Assembly: GCA_047967505.1 (NCBI GenBank)
Contig: CM106540.1
Source: Dipteris shenzhenensis
Taxonomy: Eukaryota; Polypodiophyta; Polypodiopsida; Gleicheniales
Reading direction: 5' to 3' (one strand)
DNA length: 64,000 nucleotides
The position numbers and the translations under genes are program-made. Every line of letters begins with the position of its first letter. Within the stretch, counting starts at the first letter, position 1. Below, one piece after another: positions 12,481 through 23,471 of this stretch. The notes under the pieces were generated by a model that worked only from the letters and a program-made list of their open reading frames with translations, had not been told where the DNA came from and did no database searches.

Positions 12481-12631
12481 GTTGCAAGGTTGGAGGAGAG
12501 GGGAGGAGGAGTTGCAAGGTTAGGACATGCTTTTGGACGTGGAGCATGGACACTTGAGATAATTGCTTGGAATACCAAAGTAAAACTCAACACAATGCCC
12601 CAAAGAGTGTGGGCTTCATTCCATTATGGGG

Positions 12632-12639
12632 TATTTATA
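12632..12639 (-). promoter_or_regulatory. TATA box of LTR copy G2
   Basis: On the minus strand this reads TATAAATA followed by CCCCATAATGG, as in the related LTR at 24788-24795. The conserved position inside both LTRs supports a Pol II core promoter. Confidence 0.55.
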
Positions 12640-12714
12640 CAAACTGTTGGAGAGCTTCTCTCTTTGCATGTAGGAATTTTAAGACATTCTCTCTCTGCAT
12701 GTAGAACTTGCATA

Positions 12715-12856
12715 TAGAAGTTGCATGTAGAAGTTGCAAGTTGCATGTTGCATGTAGAACTCACATGTTGGAGTTGCATGTAGGACTTGCATGTAAGAGT
12801 TGCATGTAGAACTCGCATGTAGGAGTTGCATGTAGGAATCGTATTTAGAACTTGCA
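12715..12856 (-). repeat. Short tandem repeats (GTTGCATGTAGAA-like)
   Basis: Roughly 11-26-base units of the form TTGCATGTAG or AACTCGCATGTAGG are repeated many times. The related LTR has similar CTACATGTAGAAAGAGAATG repeats at 24580-24760. They lie just upstream of the TATA box in LTR orientation. Confidence 0.6.
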
Positions 12857-12870
12857 AGTTGGATTTCTAA

Positions 12871-13665
12871 GAGGGATTATTCCTAGCCTTATGCAAGTAT
12901 AAGCAGAGCTTTGCCGCTACTTCACACACACATTCTGTACTATCTAAGTCCATGTTGGCATAGAGACAACATACTCTCGGATCCATTTTATTACCCGCCA
13001 TCCTCGGGTTATGGCTTATTTTGATTTCAAAGTTGGGATGCCATGTGCATAACCCAATGGCTACTGAGCTTGTGGTATGCGAGTCATTCTTGCTATAATG
13101 CTTTTGCACCATACAATTTGTGGTTTGTAGTCTTAGGAAGCTTATCTCCGCTTAAGGAATGGTAGATGGCTGTGAATTTCAGAGGGGATCTCGTTGTTGA
13201 CGTTGTGGACTCTGCCATCGAATCTTCTTGGGAAGAGGTTTGGCGAGAGTCTCATTGTTGAGGCTGGCATTTCTTGCTATCTTGCATACATGTTGGATGC
13301 GATTGCACCCATATCATTGAGCTTGTAGATATGTTTGTATGCAAGTTTGATATTTTTGCATTTAGGAGACGGCTGTGATGTTTGGCGAGGGTCTCATTGT
13401 TGAGGCTGCAGACTCTTTTGCCAATTCATCTTGAGTTTTGGCATAGCTTCTTGTCTTGCATGTGAATTCATTGCATGCTTTGAGAGTATGGAATGAAAGT
13501 GTGTGATACTATTATTGATGCAATCTACTATGTGCCTATGCAATATTGTGTGAATGCATGTGATGTGTCGATTAGGTAGGGAGTAACTATATGCTTATTT
13601 GTGGGATTGAATAGGGAAACTAAGACTCAATCATCCCTAATACCAAATTGATTAGGTCTTCCTAA
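12871..13665. other. Internal 3' region of a gypsy relic; one repeated 29-base word
   Basis: No gene recognised. The phrase GTTTGGCGAG, then A/G GTCTCATTGTTGAGGCTG, occurs at 13238-13266 and again near 13380-13408. Its position between the LTR and gypsy coding remnants fits the 3' untranslated part of that relic. Confidence 0.35.
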
Positions 13666-13839
13666 ATGTGCAAAAATGTGCATATGCTAGTGAGTGTGCA
13701 TGTAACAATCTAGTGCAAACTATATGTGCAAAAATGTGCATATGCTAGTGAGTGCACATGTAACAATCTAGTGCAAACTATATGTGCAAAAACATGCATA
13801 TGCTAGTGAGTGCACGTGTAACAATCTAATGCAAACTAT
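13666..13839 (+). repeat. 58-bp tandem repeat, three copies
   Basis: Units begin at 13666, 13724 and 13782, each starting ATGTGCAAAAA and containing CATATGCTAGTGAGTG and TAACAATCTA. The period is exactly 58 bases and copies differ at only a few sites, so the amplification is fairly recent. Confidence 0.85.
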
Positions 13840-13893
13840 TGAAGACTTCAAAACTTCATTATTGTCGAGGATGGCTTGTGTGATGATGTTGTA

Positions 13894-14681
13894 TCACTTC
13901 AATCGGCTCCCGTTTATCGTTGTGTTGAATTGGACTCCATCCAATGGTTCTAGTAGCACAGCTTGAACTTCAGATTCTTTTAGTGGTTTTGGCATTATTA
14001 TGGGGACACTGCCACTTGTGTAATTCTTGAAGTACTCTGGCACTTCTTGAAGATCAGCCTTTGATAGTGTTGAACTAGCTTGACATGTGCCATGTGTATG
14101 GGGTGGCATAGTATTATAACCTATTTGTTTGGCTCTTGGAGACCCTTTTTTTTTTTTTGGGTGAATTCTCTTGATCGATCTTCATACGCACATGTGGCTT
14201 ATACTTTCTAAACTTCTTATGCTGGGAACTGTGGGGTAACTTTTCCATTGGTAAGGTGTTCCCAAGTAAGGGTTCATTTGCTGTGCATACTCCTTCGAGT
14301 CCCTCAGCAGGGGACCATTCGAGAGGCGATGGTTCTAATTTTGAGGGAGCTGGCTTTGTAAGATACAATTCGATGATCCTTGTTTGGACTCGTTTGAATC
14401 CATTGAAGTTTTTGGCCTTGGATTTTCTGCGATTTCCTCCTTCAGCTTCCTTGTGGGATCTTCTTCTGTTATTCAACTTTGGAGGTTCAATTTTTGGAAG
14501 CTCGACTACCATTAGGGCAGAATGGCTAGGTCACTATTAAAGATTTGATCTTCAATTTCAGCATTCTCAGCCTTAGTTTCAAGGTCCCAAGGGAAATCGG
14601 ATTCATCATTGGTATGGGTACGTTCTTCAGGTTCATTATCCCACTTGAGGTCAGCCATAAAGAATGGCACCTCTAGATTGA
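13894..14681 (-). pseudogene. Gypsy-type polyprotein remnant, part downstream of protease
   Basis: Two minus-strand frames are readable. The upstream one (14512-14114) is very basic, with KLNNRRR and later KKKK runs, and is preceded by an acidic stretch up to 14681. The downstream one (14109-13894) ends with LEPLDG...NGSRLK, which resembles the last segment of some gypsy polyproteins (a strand followed by N-G-x-x-L-K). No reverse transcriptase or integrase core lies between them. The remnant resumes on the far side of the 14682-17148 insertion as gypsy protease (17154-17757). The target duplication ATTGA marks where it was split. Confidence 0.45.
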
Positions 14682-15008
14682 TGACAAAACATGTGTGCCT
14701 CAGGATCTATGGAGCACTCTAAGGTGGATGGAACCTATGTGGAAACATGATGAAGAGAGTGCTCATGACATGTATCTCAAGTCAATTAGGTTCCAAGATA
14801 GATTAGCTTGGACTCATAAAGAGAATCTTGAGATAGTGCAAAAGTGCTTGATTGATATTACTTCAAATGAACCTCCCTTTTATAGGTGAGGGTACTTACA
14901 TCCATTTTACTTGCTCACATGTGGGATATCTCCTCCATGCCATGTGGCAGCTTGTCCTTTGCTCATACCTTTGCTCTACATGTGCTCATGGCACCACAAC
15001 TCTCAACA
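14682..15008 (-). repeat. 3' LTR of element E
   Basis: It is bounded by TGACAAAACATG and CTCTCAACA. It carries an extra 12-base internal duplication (CTCATACCTTTG) relative to the other LTR, and a purine tract on the minus strand follows at 15009-15017. Confidence 0.9.
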
Positions 15009-15218
15009 CCTCCCCTTGGTGCCATAATCCTTTGGCTACTACAAGGTGGTCAGATGTGAGTTACATTCCATCACCTCCCTTAGTGCATGCATTGCTACTT
15101 AAGGTGGTCAAGTGTGGCTTTTACATGTCAATACCTCCCCTGGGTGCTTTCATAGCTACTCTCAGGTGGTCAGGCTTGATTTACAAAACATAGGCAAGGT
15201 TGGCAAGGTTGTTGCTTT

Positions 15219-15666
15219 TCAATGCTTCATGTCGATGGCGTTTGCTTCTTCGCTTGACGTAGCTGGATGCATGATGCTTTGTTCTTCCATGTGCCTTAAT
15301 GCTTTCTGTGTGGATGCCATGCTTTCTGCTATGGTCAGCTCATGCACTTGTGCTTTTGGCATGCTTATGACAATGATGTGTGCATTCATGCTTTGCTTTT
15401 CCATTTGTTGCAAAGGTCTTACCAATTGATTTCTTTCAATATTGGCAGTGTCTAATTGCATACAATGATTGTGATCCAACAAGCACGTAGAGCTCGAAAA
15501 GACGATCACTTTTCCTTTTTGGAGCGTGTCCAAATTCCTCTTGGATTGCAAGTTCCGACTTGTCGAAATTTTGATCAAGAAGAGGGACAATCGATGATGT
15601 GGCAGAGGGATTCACATGCTGTGGGAAGACTGTGTCTGTGGAGAGGTAATTGTGCCTGGCTGGCAC
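15219..15666 (-). pseudogene. Possible relic ORF in element E (coiled-coil-like)
   Basis: Two overlapping minus-strand frames (15666-15436 and 15590-15219) together give a readable but frameshifted peptide. The C-terminal half is Gln/Glu/Met-rich with a pattern suggesting a helical or coiled-coil segment (for example LVRPLQQMEKQ and STQKALRHMEEQ). No zinc knuckle or gag homology was recognised. It may be a captured sequence, an old gag, or chance. Confidence 0.25.
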
Positions 15667-16822
15667 TGTGTGTGAGATGTGGCTGATGATGTGGTACTAC
15701 TTTGACCAAACTGAAACTCAATAAACCTATAACTAAACCAAACCCTGTGTAACCTAACCAAACTCTTTGAACTGAAGGTAAACTTAACCATTGATCAAGG
15801 TAAGGCTAAACTTAACTGTAGTCAAAGCTTATCCTACCATGTGCCTCTAGCAACAGTTGCCACGTGTCCTAAGGTTAGACCTTAGATAAGAATGAATGGA
15901 AAGAGATCTGCAGCAATGAGGTCGACGGAAATTCTTCGTGACAGAGATGCATTGGCAAAGGTATGAAGATTCTGTAGAGGCCGTCATAGAAGAGGTTGCC
16001 TACAACAAGTGAGGCTGAGGAGCTGGAGGCTGTGTAGAAGCTTTGGGTTCTGGAGTCAGCCGTGGAGACGAGACCCCTTGGCATTGAGTCACCAGTCCGT
16101 GGCTGTGAGCGCTGGAGCAGCCGGTCGTTAGCCATCTAGGTTAAGCTTGGAGAGGTCGATGGCATTGGAAGCAGGAGCTCATTTTGTTGATTCAGTTGAA
16201 GATTGCAGCTAAGAAAAAACACTCTCAAAAACTCATCACATCCAGACTGGGTGTCGAAAGAAGCCTGGCATCGTTCCGCTATGTGCAGCATGTGAGATTT
16301 AGAAGTCACTGGGAGCTTTCTTTGAAGCTTTTGGTTGTTTTGTAGATGGGAGCCTGTCTACCTTGGTGTTGCAGGAGCCAACTGTCTGACGAGGTTCCGA
16401 GTGAAGGCTGTTGGAGGTAGAAGGTGCTGAAGCTTTGACTATTGCATGCCACTTGTGGGAGATTGCAAGAGCCATGGGGCTCATTCGTTGTAGAGGCTTG
16501 TTGATAGAGTCCGCAGCCACACTCAGAGAAGGGAGAGCCAAGCTCTTTAATAACTCACAATACTCACAACAGAATGCTCATGAACCACTCACATTCTCTC
16601 ATACTTTACCAAAATTAAACAAGGATAATCTCTCTCTCTCTCAAACACCCAATGGACAGAATTCTTTCACAAGAAGAATGAATCTAGATCTCTCTCACAA
16701 CTCAAGAAACAGTCTAAAGAACTCTCTAGATCTAAAACTAATCTTACATTCTGAAACTAATCTAGGAATGGGAGCAATCCTAGTGAACTACTAATGAGCT
16801 AAACTAGGAGAGCTAAACCTAT

Positions 16823-16834
16823 GCTCTGATACCA
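16823..16834 (-). other. Primer-binding site of element E
   Basis: The minus strand reads TGGTATCAGAGC directly after the 5' LTR, complementary to the 3' end of initiator-Met tRNA, the usual copia primer. Confidence 0.85.
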
Positions 16835-17148
16835 TGACAAAACATGTGTGCCTCAGGATCTGTGGAGCACTCTAAGGTGGATGGAACCTATGTGGAAACA
16901 TGATAAAGAGAGTGCTCATGACATGTATCTCAAGTCAATTAGGTTCCAAGATAGATTAGCTTGGACTCATAAAGAGAATCTTGAGATAGTGCAAAAGTGC
17001 TTGATTGATATTACTTCAAATGAACCTCCCTTTTATAGGTGAGGGTACTTACATCCATTTTGCTTCTCACATGTGGGATATCTCCTCCATGCCATGTGGC
17101 AGCTTGTCCTTTGCTCTACATGTGCTCATGGCACCACAACTCTCAACA
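16835..17148 (-). repeat. 5' LTR of element E
   Basis: Same bounds as the partner LTR (TGACA...TCAACA), 314 bases. It differs from the partner mainly by lacking the 12-base duplication. Confidence 0.9.
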
Positions 17149-17153
17149 ATTGA

Positions 17154-17757
17154 TTGGTTCTTCATGTGTGAGTGGAGGATCTACTTGCAGCACCTTAGCA
17201 TCTATATGTGAGAAGATGGGGTCTAATGAATGGTAGTTGTCGATGCTTGCCAATGCTTGTATCCAGTTATTGACATTGCTTTGTGAATCACTGGCTACTC
17301 GCTATGGCATGTTGTTGCAATAGAGATGATTTGCTTAGGATTGTCATTGAAGATGTGTCATCCAATGCTCTAGGCACAATTGGTTTTATAGCTCCTATCC
17401 CCACATTCACCCTCACTGCGATGTCACGATTCTGGATTGTCAGTCTGTCTGTTCCCCAGTCATGGAGGACTGATACTTCCCATAACCAAGGACGTCCCAG
17501 TAAGATTTGATAGGATTTTTTGGGGAGATCCAAGATTGTGAATTGAAGGGAAAAGCGGACTCCTGCAACCTTTGTTGACACATCATTCACTATTCTCAAG
17601 GGTTTAGCCTGTGAATTATCGGGCAAGGCGTATGTTGAAATTATCCTTTTGCATTAGTGGGAGACACCATTCATCGTAAAGCTTCTTTAATAGGACATTT
17701 ACACCTGCTCCACCATCCACTACGGCTTGGACTTCATTAAAGTAGAATAGGGACCAT
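17154..17757 (-). pseudogene. Gypsy-type aspartic protease remnant (family G, copy 2)
   Basis: The minus strand encodes a retropepsin-like segment: VVDGGAGVNVL (catalytic D-G-G-A in place of the usual D-S/T-G-A) near 17705-17722, then a central FSLQFTILDLP...ILLGRPWL stretch, which matches the I-L-G-R motif late in retropepsins. The same segments occur in the same order on the plus strand at 44062-44330, so both are copies of one family. A frameshift lies near 17630. Sequence similarity ends close to 17757. The insertion of element E (14682-17148) separates this from the downstream remnant. Confidence 0.65.
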
Positions 17758-17759
17758 CC

Positions 17760-18272
17760 CAAAATGTTCGAGGGTCAGAGGAGGGCTACAAGGAGATGGC
17801 TAGACACCGTAGGTACTTCGCACTTTGGTGTAGGTAGACGACGGTTGGCATTCGAGGCAACCGTGGTAAGTCTACTTCTTCTCATTTAATGTATTGTTCT
17901 ATTTGTTTTACTACATATTACATGCACTTTATCTAACTCTCATAAATTGGGTCCACAATCTTCCTACAGATGCAAAAATGTGACGTGCGTTTCACATAGG
18001 AACAAAGCCGTGGTTTATTGAGCAGGAGGCAATGGAAGCGACAGTCGATTGGCCTGAGGTGGCTGCTCACATGGTATATGTCTACTCCTACTTGTAATCT
18101 CACTTTTTAAATTGTTTTATTCTTTAAGTTCCAATCTAATTTTCAATTAATATGGTTTCACTCTTAGAGTCAAAGCTCGAGCATCCCATCACTGGAGGCG
18201 AGTGATCACGAGGGCCAGGGTTCAAGTGCAGCTCACGAGGGTCAGGGAGCAAGCGCAGCTCACAAGGGCTAA
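17760..18272 (+). pseudogene. Possible 3' exons of an unidentified gene
   Basis: Three exon-like blocks carry canonical splice borders. The first ends before GTAAG at 17866, the second runs from about 18000 (after CATAG) to 18073 before GTATATG, and the third starts after CTCTTAG at 18168 and meets TAA at 18270-18272. The second and third join in one frame containing WFIEQEAMEATVDWPEVAAHM, then Ser/Gly/His-rich repeats (GQGSSAAHEGQGASAAH). Beyond the stop the frame goes on with an acidic run (QDEDEEEDDD), as at the end of some plant transposase-like proteins. The upstream part is replaced by the gypsy remnant. The family was not recognised and the exon model is a guess. Confidence 0.3.
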
Positions 18273-18589
18273 CAGCAAGATGAGGATGAGGAGGAGGACG
18301 ATGATTCGAATGAGTAGTAGTAGTAGTTTAACTTGAACTATGCAAAGAGCTCTTGCAATCCAAAAGAAAAAACATTTATAGAAATTCTTTAAAGATTGGA
18401 AACCTTTATAAATGATATATATGCTTCAAAATGCCACAAAAACCATATGTCAGGATTAGTCAAATTGACCAAATATTTTATGAGAATACATAACAATTTT
18501 CTCCTGCTAAATATAAACATCTAGAGCTTTCATATGTCAAAGAATGGGAACTCTATGAATTGTATATATCCCAAGCTTATTAATTACTT

Positions 18590-20430
18590 CCGTGTTTTTG
18601 TTGTTACAAGAACATCATGGATCTTTGCCACATCCATAGAAGGCCTTGCCACTTTTTTGCTTCCATGAAAATGATAATGTACTAAAATCTCTATGGCAGA
18701 ATTCACGCACGATTGTACTATATCCAATGCCAAGACATAATATTCAAGCTCTCTTTGTTGCATCCATGCCAAACTTGGTTATATCTCATACTAAAACATA
18801 GTATTTAGATTTGCAGTGCCACTTCCATGTAGAATCTTATTGTAACCGATGCAGAAACCAATGTCCAAAACCACTTTGTTGCGGGGGGGTGACAGAGAAG
18901 AGTTTAAGGCTAAGTGGTTGAGGAAATCATGGAAGTAGCCAAAAAACTATTGCAAATCATCCACTTGTGTGATTGAAGGTCTTGCAAAATGATAATTAAA
19001 TAAGGACATCCATCAAGCTATATCCAACTCAACACACAATAAAAATGTATCTTTTTTCTTAGATAGGACTATAAAAAAGAAGAGAAAGAAGAGGGACATA
19101 CCAAGTACCCTTAATGCCCCTTTACAAATCTATTGAATACATTCCAATCATTCTCATCCAAAGTATATTTGTTGCTATTACATTCATAGGTGAGGTTTGC
19201 CAATGCTATGATGCTCTCAATATCTATCATCTCAAGGTCTGTAAGGTCATATGTGAAGCATCTTGAGCCTTTTGCCTTTTGATACCACCCAAGTTGGACT
19301 TCTACTCTAGAAGGTCTATCTGAGAGGTTGAACCCTCTCTTATATTCCACATATCCCCCACCAACCTTTCTCCTCATTTTTTGAACTCGTCTAAGATACC
19401 ATGTAGCTTGTTTCTTCTTTCTTTGCAAGGAGCTTGGGCTACATTTTCTTTTGCTTTTTCTTGTTTGTCTTCTTCTTAAACGTATACAGCACAATCAAAA
19501 CCTATTCTAAATAGGTTCTCATTTGATGTAGCAAGAGGTATGTCTTCCTTGCAGTAGTATACTTCTTGTCGAACCCTTGTAAGTCTATCTTTAGAGAGTG
19601 TGGGATCTCCATTAAGTTGGCTTACCAATGTAGACTTGAATAGAGTCTTACCATCAATGCTAACAATTGGGTTCACTGCTTCTTGCTCATCTAGGAGAGA
19701 ATCTACCAAATGTCTAATTTCACTTATGGAGGCATCATTGTCATGTTCCTCTATATTTGACACATGAACTGCTTGTTGGTCTTCTTCTTCGGAATTAGAC
19801 TCTTGTGCATATGCATCTGCAAATCTAGCTGACCAAGGTTGTAGCCACCACTTCAAGTCCTCACCCTTTGGCTTCATATGCAAACATTCACACATTTCAT
19901 GAGCACTTTTTAACACTTTCTTTGAAGCATCAATGATTTTATCATTAGTTGAGACAATTATAGTCTCCTAGATTAGCATCCGGCATGTTCTCTTTAAGAT
20001 TCAATTCCCTCCAAACATGTTCTTGCTTCTTATGTGCCCTTGGAAATAAGGGACTACCATCTTTACATTCAAAGTGTGCAAGCCTATTCAAACTACCAGC
20101 ACTATGTAGCATGTCCATCAAGTCATAAGCACGTTTATGTTCATTAATGTCCTTCGTCGGCTATCACCATCAGATGCATGCCCAATAATTGGACCAAGCG
20201 TGGGCTTCAACTCCTCATTCCATAAGTTGCCAATGGCACCCCATTGCTTGCAAACAAAGCTTGCATCAAATCAACTGCAAGTGCAATGAAGTGCAACAAC
20301 CAAGCGTGGGAGGGCATCATGCAATGGGTTAGCAAGGAAAAATCTTGCATGTCCACCAATGACACAATTCTCAAAGGCATCAATAATATTCCCATATCAT
20401 TTTTGCCCTTCTCCCACTTTGATCATGCAT
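18590..20430 (-). pseudogene. Decayed unidentified gene, possibly transposon-related
   Basis: A series of minus-strand frames reads in order. Near 20180-20210 there is a GHASDGDSRRR motif, then LHSAGSLNRLAHFECKDG and FPRAHKKQEHVWREL. A 146-codon open frame follows (19916-19476) with an acidic middle and STLVSQLNGDPTLSKDRL, and then a basic segment and 19494-19111 (127 codons, ending NRFVKGH). The GHASDGDSRRR and LSKDRLTRVR phrases look like conserved motifs of a large repeated protein, but I cannot name the family. Frame changes and stops near 19960, 20050 and 20150 show it is not intact, unless some are introns. Confidence 0.4.
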
Positions 20431-21530
20431 GTAGTCATACACTCATGATCACTCAGGAACCGCCTCAGCTCTCATGTAGAACTACATATGCTTTGCTTGC
20501 TTCATATGATAGCTTCGTGAAGCTGATCAATGATTGCTTCATTTCTGGGAATTCTTGGGTGTTGAAAAAAGGTTAATCTTATAGTTAGTCTCAGATGGAA
20601 TCACGACGAGCTGATAGAAAAATAACTAAGGCCTAATCAAAGAATGTAAACAGGCGCAACTGAAGATAAATGTCAAGCGCTCTATCAAAGAATGCAAACA
20701 TGCCAATTAGAATCAGCGCATGCAAACAGGCCAATTAGAATCGGAGGTCAATGAGCCAAATACATAGTCGTGGGAACACGAAAAGAAGAGCAAACCATTC
20801 AAGTGAGCTCTGAGTTGCAAGCAAGCATATCTGACACAAGGTTTGATTGGGAGCTAACAAATCTCCTTAAAAAAATAAAAGAATAGCACTGGGCTATGAA
20901 GTAAACCCGTTAATAGATGGGACGTTTTCAAGATATAGGCCATTTTGTAACACACCTTTCACTGATACTATCGTTAGAGATGGCTTGGAGATGGAGAATG
21001 TGTGCATGAACTCGAAGGGCGACCTGATCCTGGCGAACATACCAGAACAAGAAGTCTAAGAGAACGTATCACATATTCCCAAGCTCTATGACTTGTGGAC
21101 TAAACTATATGCTCAATGCAGCAACATAACCAACGTGAGGTGCATGGGATTTGTTCTGGTGACGGAAGTTCCAACAGTGGACACAAGAAGAAAGCCTACA
21201 ATAACTGAAGCTCTATGCACGCGGTTGCTACTGTTGAAATCGGCCTACCACTGCAGCTTTATAACAAGCCTGACAAAGGATGCCCAAGGTGTAGAAGCAG
21301 AAGGAAGAGGAGATGGTGGCGAAGGGGAGGCTGGAGGTACGTGTGTGATGGGGTGCCAATAGCATCAAGCAGAACAGGCCCAAGACAAACAATGCAACAA
21401 TGAAAGCTCTTGCCAGAGCACCATCCAGTAACTATGAGCTTTTTTGAAAATCTAGTTTATGGAAAGAAACCCACGAGGAATCGAAGGCAGCTGTAGCTGA
21501 GAAGGGAGGGTAGAGATAGTTTGGGGGAGG
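20431..21530. other. Non-coding, nothing recognised
   Basis: Short frames only (for example 21093-21362) with no family match. The word ATGCAAACAGGCCAATTAGAATC is partly repeated near 20693 and 20723. Confidence 0.35.
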
Positions 21531-21730
21531 TGGTGCAGTAGTAGCAGTAGAGGGGGGGTGATGGAAAGACAAAGGAGGAGTGGTGCAGTAGCAACAATAG
21601 AGGGGGGGGGTGGCAGAAAGATGAAGGAGGAGTGGTGCAGCACCAGCAGCAGAGTGGGGGTGGCAAAAAGATGGAGGAGGAGTGGTGGAGTGAGGGGGGG
21701 TGGCGGAAAGACGGAGAAGGAGTGTGTAAA
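21531..21730 (+). repeat. G-rich tandem repeat, about 50-52 bp, four copies
   Basis: TGGTGCAG-type starts at 21531, 21581, 21633 and 21683 head units containing a run of seven to nine G, then GTGGCAGAAAGA and GGAGGAG. Copies differ moderately. Long minus-strand Pro/Ser/His-rich frames here follow from the repeat. Confidence 0.7.
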
Positions 21731-23471
21731 AGATGGAGATGAACCACAAAATCCAGCTGGACGAAGACAGCTGTCTACAGAGGAGGTGTGCAGTCCCAAA
21801 GCTTGACTACGAGCCTATCATTAATCCTCCATTAATCAAAGAAGGAGGCCCATAATGATGGCCCTCCAAGATTTGTTTTTTTCATCCACTTCTTTCTAAT
21901 TGCAGGATTTGGCTATGCTGGTAGAGTCGATGATAAGGTTGCTGTGATATTAATGATTGAGCCACTCAAGTAAGCACACCTATCACAAGAAGGTCATATG
22001 GTCTTTTACATGAACTATTTGAAGAGACTAGGATTGTTTTAATGTAATTTTTTTTACAAAAGGACCTCTAACAAAATTATATAACTTTATATAAATAGAT
22101 GGTAAAAGAATATAAGAACCCAAAAATGCCCAAGACAAGCTTATTTCACTAATCTTCAACAACAAATAATAATAATAAATATTCATTACAAGCTTAACTA
22201 AAAGAAATCAAACCTATGCACTTAGATAAATAAAAAGAAAGATTAAAACAACTAGAAAGGCCACCCAATAAGAAATGAAAACTAAGATCACAAGACCCGA
22301 GATATTCCTAAAGCCTAACCTGCTTGAGACCTGCTCTAACTCTAATGAACCAAGAATTTTAAATTAGCTACAAGATTAACTAAAAGAAATGAAATGAAGT
22401 CTATGTGTCTATATGCACTTAGATCAATATATAAAGGAAATTAGCTTATATAAATATATAATTTATATTTAAAGCCAACTAGGAAGATAACCCTTAGTAT
22501 AGACCTCATGTAGACCAACTAAATGCAAGATCAAGGACCACAAAGAATAAGAAATTGAGAAGCTATTAGACTCTAACATGAAGGGATCTTACTACCAATT
22601 GATATCAAACTCTGTGTGTGTGTGAAAATAATAAAATAATTATCTATAACTATGATGAAGTGAACTCAAAGCGAAAGATACTACTTCTAGATTAAAGTGT
22701 TTATTATATAAAAGTACAGATCTATAAGTAAATATATACAAACAATTAGAAAGGTTGAGTGTCACTTACTTTTACCTAATTAATTAAATGTCATGACATT
22801 TATAACTGAGATAAGGAACCTAGAGGGAACCTAAAACACCTTATTTTTTATAACTCAAATATTTATTATTAATTGGTAATACATGCCAACCGTATTACAG
22901 CCATATATAAAAAATCCATCAAATGCAATAACGTATAGGAGCATATAACCTTTGGGACCTGTCGATGAAAGCAGCTTTGCTAAACCACCTACTAATTAGT
23001 CATCATAAGTATCTATCTAGTCACTCTAGTCATCATGGATGAAACAATAACACTTTAATAAGAAAATCACAAATTACTGACTTAAAATTTCTTCCAAATT
23101 AGGAAAAATATGAGCATCAATTCTTTGATCACCGCATAAATTTAGATAGGGCATAGATTTAAAAACCAATAATCCATAGCTAGCAAACCTAGACATATGC
23201 TCCCATCATATAAAAAATGTGAAAGACTATATAGATTACATATCACCACAATAATCCAAGGTAGGGATTTCAACCCTTTTTATGTCACAGGACATAAACC
23301 ACTCAAGCTTCTGAAACTTTTGTAATTTTCACTACCCTTCTGTATTTTAACATTTAGGCCTTAATTTACTTCCTTATGTATATATATAAATTTGTAAGTA
23401 ATGAAATTATTAAAGACCCATCTATTGAACTCACATGATAGGGTTACATATGATGAGTGAGTCCCCTGAGG
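21731..23471. other. AT-rich DNA with one duplicated segment
   Basis: No gene recognised. A TTAACTAAAAGAAAT word followed by CTATG...CACTTAGAT occurs near 22196 and 22376, suggesting a degenerate duplication with a period near 180. The AT content is high throughout. Confidence 0.35.

Larger units (their letters stand above)
11746..12870 (-). mobile_element. Minus-strand gypsy-type LTR (family G, copy 2)
   Basis: Its reverse complement matches the plus-strand LTR at 24554-25983 along most of its length: the TATA region with ATACCCCATAATGG, the GGA/TCC tract, the CTACGAGG...GACGAGTTCTCCACCATG block, the tandem AACCTTGGAACCTCC units, the CCTTCATT...TTTTACACATG block and the CTGAGAATACC...AAAGAGCC end. 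The end corresponding to AGCCAACA reads TCTTGGCT here (about 11746). The other end (about 12870) is blurred by short repeats. Its position downstream of minus-strand gypsy protease sequence (13.9-14.7 and 17.2-17.8 kb) fits a 3' LTR. Confidence 0.65.
14682..17148 (-). mobile_element. Complete non-autonomous LTR retrotransposon (element E)
   Basis: Two LTRs (14682-15008 and 16835-17148), both TGACA...TCAACA, enclose 1826 bases. ATTGA flanks the element on both sides (14677-14681 and 17149-17153), a perfect 5-bp target duplication. A Met-tRNA primer site (TGGTATCAGAGC on the minus strand) abuts the right-hand LTR and a purine tract (GGGGAGG, minus) abuts the left-hand one, so the element reads minus. 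The interior has no gag zinc knuckle, protease, integrase or reverse transcriptase, only short frames, so it depends on another element's proteins. By hand the LTRs differ at about 3 substitutions plus 2 indels, so insertion is recent. The primer site suggests a copia helper. Confidence 0.9.

Noticed and set aside
12120-12593. Pro/Ser-rich and Arg/Gly/Glu-rich frames
   Set aside because: They are products of the GGA triplet tract that also occurs in the related LTR.
13666-13839. CRISPR array
   Set aside because: Contiguous tandem units without spacers in a plant-type genome.
15112-15429. Plus-strand 105-codon Cys/Met-rich frame in element E as a gene
   Set aside because: It is opposite to the element's orientation, has no motif, and overlaps a more element-like minus frame.
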